Shown here piece by piece: positions 1 to 11,980 of a DNA stretch of 64,000 nt. Position 1 is the stretch's first letter; every line of letters begins with the position of its first letter. This stretch comes from Chamaecrista fasciculata. Lineage: Eukaryota > Streptophyta > Magnoliopsida > Fabales > Fabaceae. The notes under the pieces were generated by a model. The model did no database searches. It was not told the origin of the DNA and saw only the letters and a list, made by a program, of their open reading frames with translations. The position numbers were made by a program, and so were the translations under genes. The stretch is taken from assembly GCA_003254925.1 (NCBI GenBank), contig QANZ01049846.1, positions 59,899 through 123,898 of the forward strand, written 5' to 3'.

Positions 1-583
1 AAGTATATTATATAAAAACTAAATTCAGAGCCATTTTTACATATAGTGTCAATCTAAAGTTAGAGCCATTTTCCTGTAGATTAAATTATCATCATTTTAA
101 AGGAAAATCTATAAAAAGTTAGATAGCTTTTGTTATCTAATTTGTAGTCGTTAGATTTTTTTTATTTTGAGATTTATGCAATAAAATTTATTGTATAAAT
201 CTCAAGATAAAAGAGGCAGATCGAACAGTTACAAACTAGAGTATGTGTCAGTTGCTCGTGCGTGTTACGCATTCCATGATCTAATCTATATTTTTAATTA
301 CTTTTTATTCCTTTTTTTAACGATTTTTTGTCCATGATTAATTAATTATTTTTAGATTTATATGGACAAGGAAGTTTGGGTTTAATTAACTACCATGCGC
401 ACCATTATGTTCTCCACAATTTAATATTACCCTTTCATTTTTTTTTCTTCCTTTTTCGAGCACTATGTTCATACATAAATTAATTAACACCATATATATC
501 GAATCAACCTTAGTTTTACCAAACTAGATATGCATTTCTTTTTAGATAAAGCATACCGTTGCAATATATGTGTATATATCAGA
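1..583. other. AT-rich intergenic DNA, no gene seen
   Basis: Only AT-rich sequence with short homopolymer runs is visible. There is no reading frame with recognisable protein motifs, no tRNA-like box pair and no repeat with readable ends. Confidence 0.6.
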
Positions 584-1108
584 GTTATTAAAACCGGACC
601 GGACCGGTCGGTTGAACCGGGAACCGGCCATTAGGTCGGTCCGAGTCGTTTTAATAACCGGTCAGACAAAGAACCGGGCTGAACCGGAGAGAACCGGCCA
701 AAAACCGGTTGAACCGGTCCTGGTTTATTTTTTTATTTTATTTTTTTGGTCTTTTTTTATAATTATGGGTCAAATATTAGAGAATGTTAATTATGAATCA
801 AAATTTGATAGAGAAAGTGATCATAAAATGTCACTTGATGATATTATATTGTTGAACATTATGAAAATTGATTATTTCTATATTAATTCATGTTAATTTA
901 TGAAAATTGTATTAATATATTAATGTTATAATTGTATTTTGTAACCTAATTATGAATATTTGAATTAAAATTTTATCATATATAGGTTTTTTTATTATTT
1001 TTAATTTATTTATTTATCAACGGTCCGACCCCAATTGGACCCCGGTTGAACCATTGAACCTTGAACTCCTCCTTCGGCCGGTTTAATGGCCGGTCCGGTT
1101 TTAATAAC
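584..1108. mobile_element. Non-autonomous DNA transposon with CCGG-rich terminal inverted repeats
   Basis: The left end reads GTTATTAAAACCGGACCGG (584-602) and the right end is its exact reverse complement, CCGGTCCGGTTTTAATAAC (1090-1108). The subterminal parts (about 600-725 and 1020-1090) are dense in ACCGGT/CCGGTT words while the middle is AT-rich. No transposase is present. At 525 bp it fits a MITE-like deletion derivative. I could not read a target-site duplication, so the superfamily is unassigned. The apparent 108-residue frame inside it is low-complexity and not a gene. Confidence 0.75.
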
Positions 1109-1595
1109 ATTGTTATATATATATATATATATATGCATGTTCTTGCTATTGATCAAATCGATGTTCGGTCAAAAGTTTGAATTAAAATTTTATTAATTAC
1201 TATTTTTACAATAAAGATATATGCGTGCAAGAAATTTAGTTACTTGTAAATTAATTTACTTATATCTAGACACAAAAAAATACTAGTAATTATTTATTCA
1301 TTGGGTCAAATAATGTTCCGATCAAACAGTTTGGTCCGAATACTTTTAGTTATTAAATCTGATATTTAGACACTACTTAATTACTTCTTGATCTTAATTA
1401 TTATTTTTTGAGTCGGCAGGTTAAAATTTACAGAGTACGTAGTAAAAGTCAGCTAATATATACTAACCATCTATAAGGTCAAAAATAATAATAATTAGCG
1501 TGAGTTTGATTGAAGAAATATAATGATTAACAATTAATTAGCACAATCCCCGCCATAAAATAAATAATATACGTGTCTTTGTCTCCACAAGGCAT

Positions 1596-1627
<32 letters not shown>

Positions 1628-2423
1628 ACAATAATAATGTATATATTGTGAGAGTCTATCATTTTCATATGTAATGTGTAGTGATGAGATTGGTATTATA
1701 GAGTCTCACTACTCAAACGCGTAAAAAGACTTTTAATTTCTCAAATGCTATTCTTACGTACGTATTCACCAAACCCACCCCACTTAATTGGGGTTTCATA
1801 TTCATTATATTCATGCATATATGTGTATATATACATATTTATAATATATTATAGTATAATGCATTTTGCAATTTATCAGATTTCCACATCAAACGGTTCA
1901 GATTATATATATTTAATGCTAAAAACACTAAGTGGGCTTCTTCATATTTTGGAAGACATTTATAGCTAGTGATCACTATTATTATGCAGTGCAAAGTAGT
2001 GACATGTGATGAGCGAAAAGTTTTATGTACCAAAAAGTACTTCATATTCAATTACTAACTTAATTTCTGTCATTTCGGCATAATTAAACATATGTTAATT
2101 ATGGTACCAATTGAAATAGAATGGAATAGTTTCCTATACAATATGATAAACTTGTATTCAAGTTTCTATTTAGAGATGTGTTCACACTTTAATGTCTAAA
2201 ATAAAATTGCTCTCAATGGAAGATACTCATGAAAATACATATATTTGGTTAAGGTGTAACAACAATTATTCCATAACAAAATTTCGAGCTTAGGATTGAG
2301 TCATAGTCGAATTATAATAATTCCACGTCTGCTCTCTTGTGAGTTATAAGAAAAAAATAGACTAATTGTTATGGTTTATGACTTTTTCTTAGTGGTAATG
2401 GATAAAAGTTTCATTCGAAAAAA
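1109..2423. other. AT-rich intergenic DNA with two (AT)n tracts
   Basis: No gene is visible. Pure AT dinucleotide runs lie at 1114-1134 and 1599-1627. The short open frames around 1745-2050 overlap on both strands and show no family signature. Confidence 0.55.
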
Positions 2424-2671
2424 ATGTATATCATTACAAAAGATTTGATTTTTTTTTTTTTTTCGGTTAAATTATGGGTATCTCCGCTTATCCGCGTAAC
2501 GGTTTAAGTGAAGATTAAATCTCATTCGAGCCTCAGAGACGAAATGACTAGAGCTCTCTCAACAATATCGACTCTAGAGATCGAACTTGGGTTCTCTCCC
2601 TAGGATGTAGCTTACCTAATTGCTACACCAAACACTTGTTTAATACATGTATATCATTACAAAAGATTTGA
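2424..2671 (-). mobile_element. tRNA-derived SINE with perfect 25-bp target-site duplication
   Basis: A 25-bp direct repeat beginning ATGTATATCATTACAAAAG occurs at 2424-2448 and again, identical, at 2647-2671. Between them is a ~198-bp body. On the minus strand it ends in a poly-A run (poly-T at 2449-2463) and near its 5' end carries an RNA polymerase III B-box-like word (AAGTTCGATCTC) preceded by an A-box-like TAGCAATTAGG. Long perfect TSDs and an A tail are the mark of LINE-machinery retroposition, and the perfect TSD implies a young insertion. Related, more decayed copies lie at 33283-33464 and 48329-48462. The family name is not assigned. Confidence 0.85.
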
Positions 2672-3137
2672 AATTTTAAACACGGATCGGAAATAGTACT
2701 CGGGTCTAATCAATGTTTAATACTAATTATCACATGATGATAGAAACCTAATTAAATCATGTGAGGCCTAATTATCTATGTCAAACAATAACTCTTGCAT
2801 ATTGTTAACTCTATTGTGGGTCAAGAAAATTGAATCATTTTCTTATTAGTAGATATAACTTTTGGCTTAATAATAAACGATTGGATCTAACATAAATAAA
2901 ACAAACCAAGAGGATCTACTTCATCTAGTTAATTATAAATTAATTATCTTTCAATACATATATTAAAATACCTCCCATTGAAAAAGATGTTACACATATA
3001 TAGTGGTGTTTGATATACGCTCATACGTCATGTGAGAGATTTTTTTTTTCCTTCAAATTAGACCCTCACAAAAGTTTTTTTTAATAAAGGTTTCACACAA
3101 TAAATTACTATATATATGAATCATTCTATCTCTTCCC

Positions 3138-3178
<41 letters not shown>

Positions 3179-3864
3179 GTGCTGAAAAACTTTATAAATT
3201 AATTTGCAAAGATAAAATTAAATAATGAATAAGAATATAAACAAGTAGCCAGTAGAACATGCATGGTTTAATTTGGCCCTAGACATAGTCATAGGTTAAA
3301 GAGAGAGAGAAGAATTTGAGCAGAAATTTTAGTACATGCAAAGTTTCTGATTGCAGACAATATAATATATATACATTGAATAGGGTTCACTAATTGGCTA
3401 ACTTGATTAACAAGTGCTACATTTATTTATAAAAAAATATTAATTATTAATTTTCTTTCTTCTCAAAATTATTCGCTTAGGAAGAAGTCATGCTCAAAAT
3501 TCAAGCCACACATCGATCCCTAAAGTGTATTATATATAAATGTATGAAAGAGATAATTGATACAGCAGAAAACATGTATGGGATTTGGTATGTGTTTTGA
3601 GACCCACAAGAAGGGGAAATTCACGTGATTAGGAACTCTATCATTGTAAGATCGATTATGAGAAACCCAATTGCAAATATATATATATATATATACTCAC
3701 ACACATACAACAGATTAGGCTAATTAGTTTTTTTAAAAAATTAATAGATATTTAGTTAGCCCTGCACATGAAATGCACTATACTATATATATATATATGC
3801 ATTGCCATTAGGGTTTTGTTATGCAAAGCACGAGCTGCATGCTTTTTGGTTTAAGAAAAAAGCA
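2672..3864. other. AT-rich intergenic DNA with CT/AT microsatellite
   Basis: No gene is visible. A compound (CT)n(AT)n microsatellite occupies 3138-3178 and short AT runs occur near 3680-3695 and 3785-3798. A purine run (AGAGAGAGA) is at about 3301. Confidence 0.5.
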
Positions 3865-4460
3865 AACAAAATAATTATCTAGTCTCTACAGTTTACTTAA
3901 CTTTTGAATTTAGTTCTTGCATTTTCAAAGTTTTAAAATTAGTCCCGAGACTTTGAACATGTAAGTATTAATTGGTTAATACTTGAATTTGTTATGTGCT
4001 TTTTTCTTTAGAACTTATTAAGAAATTAAAATAAGTCATGACGCCAATAAAAATTGGTCCAGTTGATAGAAAGTTGACTCGTAACCTATTAGCCAGGTCA
4101 TAAATTTTATTTGTGTTGTCAATGTAAGTACCTTGTCGGTATGCGATATGTAAATATATCTATAGATCAGACGTTTATAAAGCCTGAAACCATGTTTTAA
4201 CTTTGGTGAACTCACGAGACTCAACCCATCTAAACTTTCAATTACCAAAAAAAAATTAAGTCACGACATAAACAATATGAGGCCAGTATATATACAATGT
4301 AACGAGTTAGTTATGTGTTAGATTGTATTGTCATAAAATTAAGTATTGAAAGCTAAGATTGAAACATTTTCAAAGTAAAACTAGGGACTAATTAACTTAA
4401 AGATATTAAGACTATGGAGACTAAATTCAAAATTTAAATAAATCGTAAGCACCAAATATA
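3865..4460. mobile_element. Foldback (long inverted repeat) element, decayed
   Basis: The left arm (about 3885-3960: TTTGAATTTAGTTCTTGC, ... AATTAGTCCCGAGAC) pairs with the right arm (about 4365-4450: ... AACTAGGGACTAATT ... GACTAAATTCAAAA). The arms read towards each other with GTCCC/GGGAC words, as in the many other foldback elements of this window. No coding capacity and no clear TSD. Ends are approximate. Confidence 0.55.
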
Positions 4461-5059
4461 TAATTAATTTGCCCGTCTTATTATCTTTCTCATCATACCT
4501 TATTTAATTACCAAAATAATAAAATAAAACTGGTGTTTTGGAGAGTTCATACCACCCTTGCCATTAATTATATAAGTAAACTAATGAAAATAAGTAAGAA
4601 ACAACAAAAGAAGTGCTCTATTTGAAGCAATAATACACACATTCATGTCTTGGAAGATTTGGTGCAATGATAATTAAGATCATCATTAATATATAATTGA
4701 ACTTCAAAGGTATAATAATAAGTTGATCAATTAATGCTTGTCAGATTATTGAACACTCAAATACATCAGTTTGGTCAAGTGGAGTTCAACAATTAATTGC
4801 ACTGATGAGATCAAATTAATTAAGATCGATGAATTTCTTGTGAACTAACACATGGGAGGGACCATCAAGAATCATTTGCATGCGCTTCATAATTTTTGTC
4901 ATGTATACATACATAACATAGATATTTCATGTGTGCACATGGACGAACATGCTTTAGATTTAATTCCATTTTCCTTAATTTCTTCTCCACCATTCATCTC
5001 TCATCATATTCATATAAATTTATAATATAAATATATTAAAATTTAAAGTGAAAGAATGA

Positions 5060-5090
<31 letters not shown>

Positions 5091-6285
5091 GTTTTTAGAA
5101 ACGCTGTTTGTTATTACCTATAAAACAGTTGGAGAACCACAAAAAACTTGCATTAGAAGAGATTTTTTGAAATTAAATTTTGGTTTTTTATCCCTTAATT
5201 ATATTTTCAACAATCTCTATGTTATGAACTGAGATTCTTGACATAGAATGAAGTGTATATACTTCCTAGTTCATGGACATGGAGATATTTTAGGATTCAT
5301 TGATCTTCTTGATTTTTTTATTATTATTAATTTATGGTTATGATTATCAATATTGTTATATATTACAAAAAAGACGATTGACACTATTCCCTCCTTTTAT
5401 AAATAAAACCACGCAGCCCGCACTCATTATCGTCAAAGTTGAAGACAAGATTATGCATTCTCTAATTGCGTGTGGCTTTTTATAAATTAATCTATAAAGT
5501 AACAACTGCTTAATCCTCACACTACAGTAATATTTAACAATTGCATTATATATATATATATATGCTTTTAATGTTAAGATTAGACTAATCCAAAGCCATG
5601 TAATCCCCTTGAATAAAGTACTATTTTTTATCTAACAATGATCTCTCCAAACTCTAGAATTTTGTACATACATCTCCTTATTTTATTTATTTCTTAAAAC
5701 TTGTTTTAATGTTAATCCCCTATTGCCCAAACATCTGTATGTGTCAGATATATATATTAGTCTTAAGAATTTAAAAAAAAAAATAAACTTGAAAATTCTC
5801 TAGGAGCATGTTATCTTTGGCTTCAAGTCTTCAACTTGATATTTTCTTTATAAAAATGAAAAATCTCAAGGTTTGAATATATAGTATGAACTCTTTGTGC
5901 TTCCACTTGTGAGGGAAAAGTCTCCAAAGAAAAACAATTGAGGGATTCTTGGCCCAAAGCAACCGACTTTACCAGAAAAAACTACTAACTGTCTTTACCA
6001 ACTAACAAATGACACACACATATATACATACTTTTAAATTAAATAATTAGTATATATATTAATATATTTATAAACTCCACCAATCATGCTCTAATGTTTT
6101 GATTAACTCACACACTAGTCACAGCCTACACCACATAGATATGATAGATGTTCATGATGGAACATGGATGAAATTATTGAAGAAGAAGGCTACAAGTTTC
6201 AAGAAAGAAAATTAAAAAGGTATATTAATATATCCTCCTACAACATTTTAATTTCTCATCAATCATGTTCATGTTCACACACATT
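4461..6285. other. AT-rich intergenic DNA, nothing recognised
   Basis: No coding signature or bounded repeat is visible. An (AT)n tract lies at 5066-5090 and another short one near 5549-5563. Confidence 0.5.
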
Positions 6286-6432
6286 AAAAAAGGGCAGCCC
6301 AGTGTACGAGGTTTTCACTAGGTGGGATTTGGGAGGGTCAAGATGTACGCAGCTTTACCCTTACTTTAAAAAGAAGTTGTTTCCAGAATTTGAACCATAC
6401 CGTTATACCAAGGCTCACCCTCTTCATGCTCA
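6286..6432 (-). mobile_element. Old tRNA-derived SINE fragment
   Basis: Read on the minus strand, the segment contains an A-box-like GAGCCTTGGTATAACGG and a B-box-like GGTTCAAATTC. It continues to the GTACACTGGGCTGCCC end followed by T-rich sequence. The plus-strand words GGGCAGCCCAGTGTACGAG and GCTGTTTCC-like AGTTGTTTCC are typical of a widespread angiosperm SINE type. No TSD is readable, so the copy is old. The 92-residue open frame crossing it is incidental. Confidence 0.65.
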
Positions 6433-8072
6433 CAAGCATTAATACACATAAATTCTATTTATAATTAAGACCTAGATCATGAAAAAAAAAAGAGAGAATT
6501 AAACACCAGAAACATTAATTACTGATGTGAAAATGATTTAAATTGTCAATAGTTCGATAAAGTTTTAGATTCAAAATATTGTGAATATAATTATATCAGA
6601 TATGAGACTCTCTCTTCATAACTAGGTGACATATACGTAATTAAGACAAGCCATTAGCCATTAACATGAGTAAAAAAATAAATAGCATAAAGCCATAAAC
6701 CTTAACATGGAGAGAGAGAGAGAGAGAGCACAATTTTAAGGTTAAAAGATTAATTGAGAATATTTGATAGGACAACTCTTTTTTCATTCTTTGTTTCTAT
6801 CTCTTAGAGATATTAAAACTGCTTGACTATTTTCTCTATTTTGAAAATATGCAATTATTTTTTCCAACTTATTAAAAGATTAATGTTACAAATTTTTTCA
6901 TGAAATTACTAATTTGTTATATTAAAATAAAATTTATCATAAAAATTTATTTTATATTGATCAAATATAAATTCTATAGTCTATTTATTGAATAAGTAAC
7001 AATGTATATATAGTGAGTGTATCATTCTATTTTAATTAAAGAACATATAACTTTCCAAAACAGAAAGGAGAATCATGTAATTAATCACCAATTAGTAATT
7101 TATCCTATATATTTTGTATGGATTAGTCAGTCTCATGTGTTATATTTTATAAAGAAAACCTTTTGCATGTTATATATTTATTGAAAAATATAAAAAATTA
7201 ATTAACTAATTAAAAAATCAGATTTAATTAAATAAAGGAATGTGGATGGCCCATTTTGGAAGGGAAGTATTATGTTGGAGAGGCACATGGAGGGCACAAT
7301 GAAGGAAGTTGGAAACATGAGGTGGTTGAGTAGATTAAGCAAAAGTGGGCTAATCTTAATTTATTATAATTAATAAATTAATTAACTATTACTCACTAAT
7401 CACTATATGGAATACCTAACAGAATATCACTTAATTGTAATACTAATTAAGCAACAACAACTCCATTGCCTACAGCTCCTTGTTTATCAAACTGTCTGTG
7501 GGCTAAAAAAAAATTAATCTTCTTTATCTAATTCTTTGGTTTGTTAATTAGAGATTAAGCCATTGATTTGCTTCCTACTCAAGATTCTTAATGTGTTAGT
7601 AGACGACATCGATCACACATATTCACATTTATTTCACATAACTTACATAATTAATTTATAGTTTTATACTTTCCCCCATGTTTGTTGATTAATAATTACA
7701 TTCCTTATATCCAACAAAGATAATAATCATTAGTGAACCATAGAAATAAAATTAAAGTAATTGATTAGCTAGTATACTAGCTAGTATATATTCTTGTAAT
7801 CTTAATATTTACCCATTTAATGAGTTGTCATGGTTCAAGCTAGTTCTATACCAAACAAGATCACAATATTTATTAGGTATAACTAATCTTGATTTTCATC
7901 AATTAATTCAGGTTAAGAAGTTTTGTTTTTGTTTTTGTTATTATCTGAGTTTCGTGTTTCAAAGTTCAAACATGTAATGTTTGTGTGTGTGTATATATAT
8001 AATTATGACATTTTAAAAATGCATGAAAATATTAATTTTTCTTGATAATTACCAAACTTTTAAATGTTTAAA
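6433..8072. other. AT-rich intergenic DNA, nothing recognised
   Basis: No reading frame, RNA gene or bounded repeat is supported. A (GA)n run is at about 6709-6728 and a GTGTGTGT/ATATAT run near 7983-8001. Confidence 0.5.
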
Positions 8073-10028
8073 ATTTAAAATTGAGTAAAATAACTTTTCG
8101 GTCCCTGATTTATGCACTCGCTGACAGATAGGTCCCTAAATTTTACCCATTGTACTAGCCGGTCCCCGAATTTTGCAAACGCTGCACTAATTGGTCCCTC
8201 TGTCATATTGGCGTTACAAAAATGCTGACGTGGCCATAACGGATGCTGATGTGTCCCGTTATGTGCTGACGTGTCCCGTTATCGCCACGTCAGATCCCGT
8301 TATGTTGAAAAAAAAAATTGTGCCACATAGATAAATAGAGACACATCAGCATTGTTGTAGTGTATTTTCCGGTCCCTGCGTTTTGGCCAGTGTACTTTGC
8401 GGTCCCTTAATTGATCCAGCCACTTATTCTCAATTCCCCCTCTTTTTCCTCATCTTCATTCATTTTAGTCCCAAATCCTCAAAATAAAATTGTAAAGTGC
8501 CCCAAAACTCTTCCAAATATTTCAATTTAGTCCTTAAAAAATATTTAAAACCCTAAACCGTAAACTCTAAAACCCTAAAACCTTAAAACTACTCTCTTGC
8601 AATTTGGTCCCAAAATTAATATCCAACTCATTTTCACTTGACACCTCATTAAAACTACTCTCTTGCAATTTGGTCCCAAAACCCATTTTTATTCCATTAT
8701 TCTCAATTCCCCTTCTTTTTCATCATTTTCATTCATTTTAGTCTCAAATCCTCAAAATAAAATTATAAAGTGTCCCAAAACTCTTCCAAACATTCCAATT
8801 TAGTCCTTAAAAATATTAAAAATCCTAAACCCTAAACCTCTAAAACTTAAATTTTTTTTAATCTTCATCTTCATCCAATTTAATCCCTAAAAATATTAAA
8901 AACCTAAACCCTAAAACCCTAAAACTTAAAATTTTTTTAAATCCTCATTTTCATCTTCATAAAATCATAAGAAATACATTGATAATCAATAAAATCATAT
9001 ATAAATAATTACATCAAATGCAATCTTCATCTTCATATATAAATAATTACATAAAATTATATATAAATAATTCTTCATCTTCATAAAATGGTGTTCTTCT
9101 CCAACCATCAACTCCTTCACTTGCTCTTCCACCTCCTCCGCCTTCACCATCTCCTCCACCATCACCACCCTATTGAACATTTGTTCCGCGTACAATGGCC
9201 GACAACCTGCGTACTCTTTCCTCCTCTTCGCAAAGCACATGCTCTCCATCTTCAACCATGGTCGACAACACTACGCGGCTTCCACCTTCCCAAAACCACG
9301 CGGGACAAAACATTTCCGAGGCCTCCGTCTCATTCCCAAGAAGATTCCGCCATTTTTGTCTACTGATTTGGGTTCAAAAAATAAATTCGCTGAAAAAAAG
9401 AGGGGAGGTTTTGAGAAAGAGGAGAGATTTTCACTTCGTTTTCGTCTGTAAGGGAGAGATAGGAGTGACAGTGATTTTCGTCCAAATACCGGGCTAAGAG
9501 AGAGAGAATCGTGAGTGAAACCGTGAAAAATCTCCGGCGAAGTGAAAGAATCGGGTTTCGATTTTAGGTTCGATTTTTGTGGTTTTTGCTGTTGATTCTT
9601 TGTTATTTCCTTGTTTTGGTTCAATTCTACTTGATCTGGTCGTGTTTAGCCGGTTTTCGGACAATTCTGTCACCCTCTCCGTCGTCGCTGGCGAAGAGGA
9701 GGTGGCGGAGGGACTGTTCCAAAAACGAAAAAAACCAGACAGGGTTGTTTTGTAATTTGGGCGAGGACCTGATTGAAAGAAAGTTTTGACAAAAAACATA
9801 ACGAGTGCTGACGTGGCCATAACGGGACACGTCAGCGCATAACGGGACACATCAGCGTCCGTTATGGCCACATCAGCATTTTTGTAACGCCAATATGACG
9901 GAGGGACCAATTAGTGCAGCGTTTGCAAAATTCGGGGACCGGCTAGTACAATGGGTACAATTCAGGGACCTATTTGTCAGCGAGTGCATAAATCAGGGAC
10001 CAGAAAGTTATTTTACTCATTTAAAATT
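8073..10028. mobile_element. Mutator-like (MULE) non-autonomous element, copy 1, with 10-bp TSD
   Basis: The element spans 8083-10018. It begins GAGTAAAATAACTTTTCGG and ends in the inverse, CAGAAAGTTATTTTACTC. It is flanked on both sides by the identical 10 bp ATTTAAAATT (8073-8082 and 10019-10028). Long TIRs with 9-10-bp TSDs indicate the Mutator superfamily. TIRs are about 220 bp (8083-8300, 9800-10018). Inside the left TIR lies an arm of sub-repeats built on TTTTAGTCCCAAATCCTC and AAACCCTAA-type words (8400-8940). The core (9060-9795) is different and richer in GC. No transposase is visible. A second copy at 19132-22090 shares the arms but not the core. Confidence 0.88.
9060..9795. other. 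GC-richer core of MULE copy 1, possibly captured host sequence
   Basis: This core differs sharply from the AT-rich surroundings and has no counterpart in the second copy of the element. Several open frames overlap on both strands (about 9088-9910), but none shows a domain I recognise. The piece around 9420-9700 looks like a plant 5' untranslated leader or intron (GAGAGAGAGAATCG, TTCGATTTTTGTGG). Capture of host fragments is known for Pack-MULEs; that it happened here is inference. Confidence 0.45.
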
Positions 10029-10082
10029 AAACATGCATTATGCAAGGCAGCCAAATTTAATTAACTATTGGGTTATTTTAAA

Positions 10083-10409
10083 TTAAGGCTGCGTTTGGAT
10101 CCCCTTTACAGTGTCTTTATCCTCCTTTATCTCCCGGTACTCCTTTAATACCAGATCTACAGTTACAAATGTTGTTTGTGTTACCTTTATCTCCCCCTCC
10201 TTTATTTTCCTTCTTTATCATTCCTTTATCTCTCCTTTATCTTCTAAAATTACTAACATATCCCTACTCAACTACCTATAATTACCTACTTTTTACTATA
10301 AAATAATAAAATATTCAAAGGGCATATTTGTAAATTGCATATAAAAATATTTTTTTATTACCCTTACAACTTTCTCTCTCCTTCATCTTTTCTTACTATT
10401 TTTTTACTC

Positions 10410-10449
<40 letters not shown>

Positions 10450-11980
10450 ATTTTAAAATACTCAAAATATTAGTTAAAAAGTTTACTAATAAAATAACTT
10501 CTTTTCATTTTTTATTGAACATTAAAAAATAACAGAAAAAATTATTTGAAATTGTTAAAAAAAAATTTTAAATTAAGATAGATATGTTATTATAAGTTAA
10601 TGAAGATGAATCACATTTTGGCCCTAAAAAAATAAAGATGGACGACGTGGGATAGTTTTTATTTGAATAATACATCATGAACGTGGGATGGGATGATACA
10701 TGGACGTGGGATGGGTTTTTCTTTTGTATATATATTTTAAATTATTTTATTTTATGTATTATGATGTAATAATTTATTTTATACTATAATTTTAAATGAC
10801 CGACTACCAGAAGACCCTTAGACATATAATATAGTGTAGATATATAATTTATATTAATTTACTTAAAAAATAATGCTAACTTAATAAGTCAATACTTGAG
10901 TCATCAAAATATATAGCTGAGGGACCAATATGGAACAAAAAATAACTGAGGGACCAATTTGGAACATGGAGCATAACTGAGGGACCAAAATAGGACTTTG
11001 GCCTATAATTTTTGATATATTCGTATTCCTTCCTCTATTTTTCAATTATTTAATAATATTTTTTAGAGTAAAAATTTAAAATAAAATTATTAAGTCCATG
11101 TTATTTACATTTTGATCAATGAGTTAAATATATAATCAAGACCCCAAAAATATAGGTTTTGGTCCCTCCTACAGTATATATATGGGTAATATTTTTTGTG
11201 GTTTAAAAATTTATGAACATATTTAAAAAACAGTAATGGGAAAAAATATATAATTCATTCCCCAAGACTTTACAATTTGGTCCTTCCTCCAGTATATATA
11301 TAAGTAATATTTTTTGAAGTGTAAAAAATATACATATTGGTCCATCATTCTGTATATATATGGCTAATATTTTTTGTTCTGCAACTACTGAAGAAGAAAA
11401 TTTAGAAAAATACATAATTCATACCCCAGAAAATATACATTTTGGTCCCTTCTCTATTATATACATAGGTAATATTTTTTGTAGTATCAAAATTTTAAAA
11501 TAAAATTAAAAGACAGTAAACAGGAAAAATATATAATCTAGTCCCTAAAAGTTTACAATTCAGTACTCAAAAATTACATTTTGGTCCCACATTCACACCT
11601 CCATCCTCCTTTACCTTACCACTCCAAAAATCTCCTTTATTAACTTCCTCCTTTAGCACAAATTTCGAGGCAATCATTACTCATACCACTTTACTAACAC
11701 CAAAACAAACAAAAAAACAACACTCATTTATCCTCCTTTATTTTTACCATTTTTACCCCTATACAAATTTAAAATACCAATACTATTATTTCAACCCACC
11801 ACAATCATTACATACCCTTTAAAATAATTTCACATCATAATTCCTCCTTTATCTCTCATTTTTCCAAACACAATTTACTAAAAACCTCCTTTATAACACA
11901 AATCCTTTACCTCTCCTTTATTACCTCCCCCATTCCTTTATCCTCATTTACTTTAACTCTTGAATCCAAACGCACCCTTA
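10083..11980. mobile_element. PIF/Harbinger-like non-autonomous element, ~1.9 kb, TTA target site
   Basis: The left end AGGCTGCGTTTGGATCC (from 10086) faces the right end GAATCCAAACGCACCC (to 11977), with TTA on each outer side (10083-10085, 11978-11980). A 3-bp TTA/TAA duplication and GGGTGCGTTTGG-type termini fit PIF/Harbinger. The subterminal regions (10115-10245, 11595-11960) carry many CTCCTTTAT words, all on the plus strand at both ends. A (CT)n run is at 10412-10444. Around 10915-11000 and 11150-11480 are GGGACC/GGTCC-bearing imperfect repeats. No transposase is seen. Confidence 0.75.
11150..11490 (+). repeat. Imperfect direct-repeat array inside the PIF/Harbinger-like element
   Basis: Four copies of a unit containing TATATATGGGTAATATTTTT (variants with ATAAG or GGCTAA) start near 11172, 11290, 11350 and 11455. 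Each is preceded by TTTGGTCC-like words. Spacing is irregular (about 60-120 bp). No coding meaning is apparent. Confidence 0.6.

Noticed and set aside
570-896. 108-codon plus-strand frame
   Set aside because: It lacks a proper ATG start, is built on CCGG repeats of a transposon end and then low-complexity sequence.
2570-2600. Functional tRNA gene
   Set aside because: The box-like words belong to a SINE with poly-A tail and TSD; no cloverleaf closes.
9088-9910. Several overlapping 60-138-codon frames as genes
   Set aside because: They overlap on both strands inside a MULE core and TIR and show no recognisable domain; at most captured fragments.
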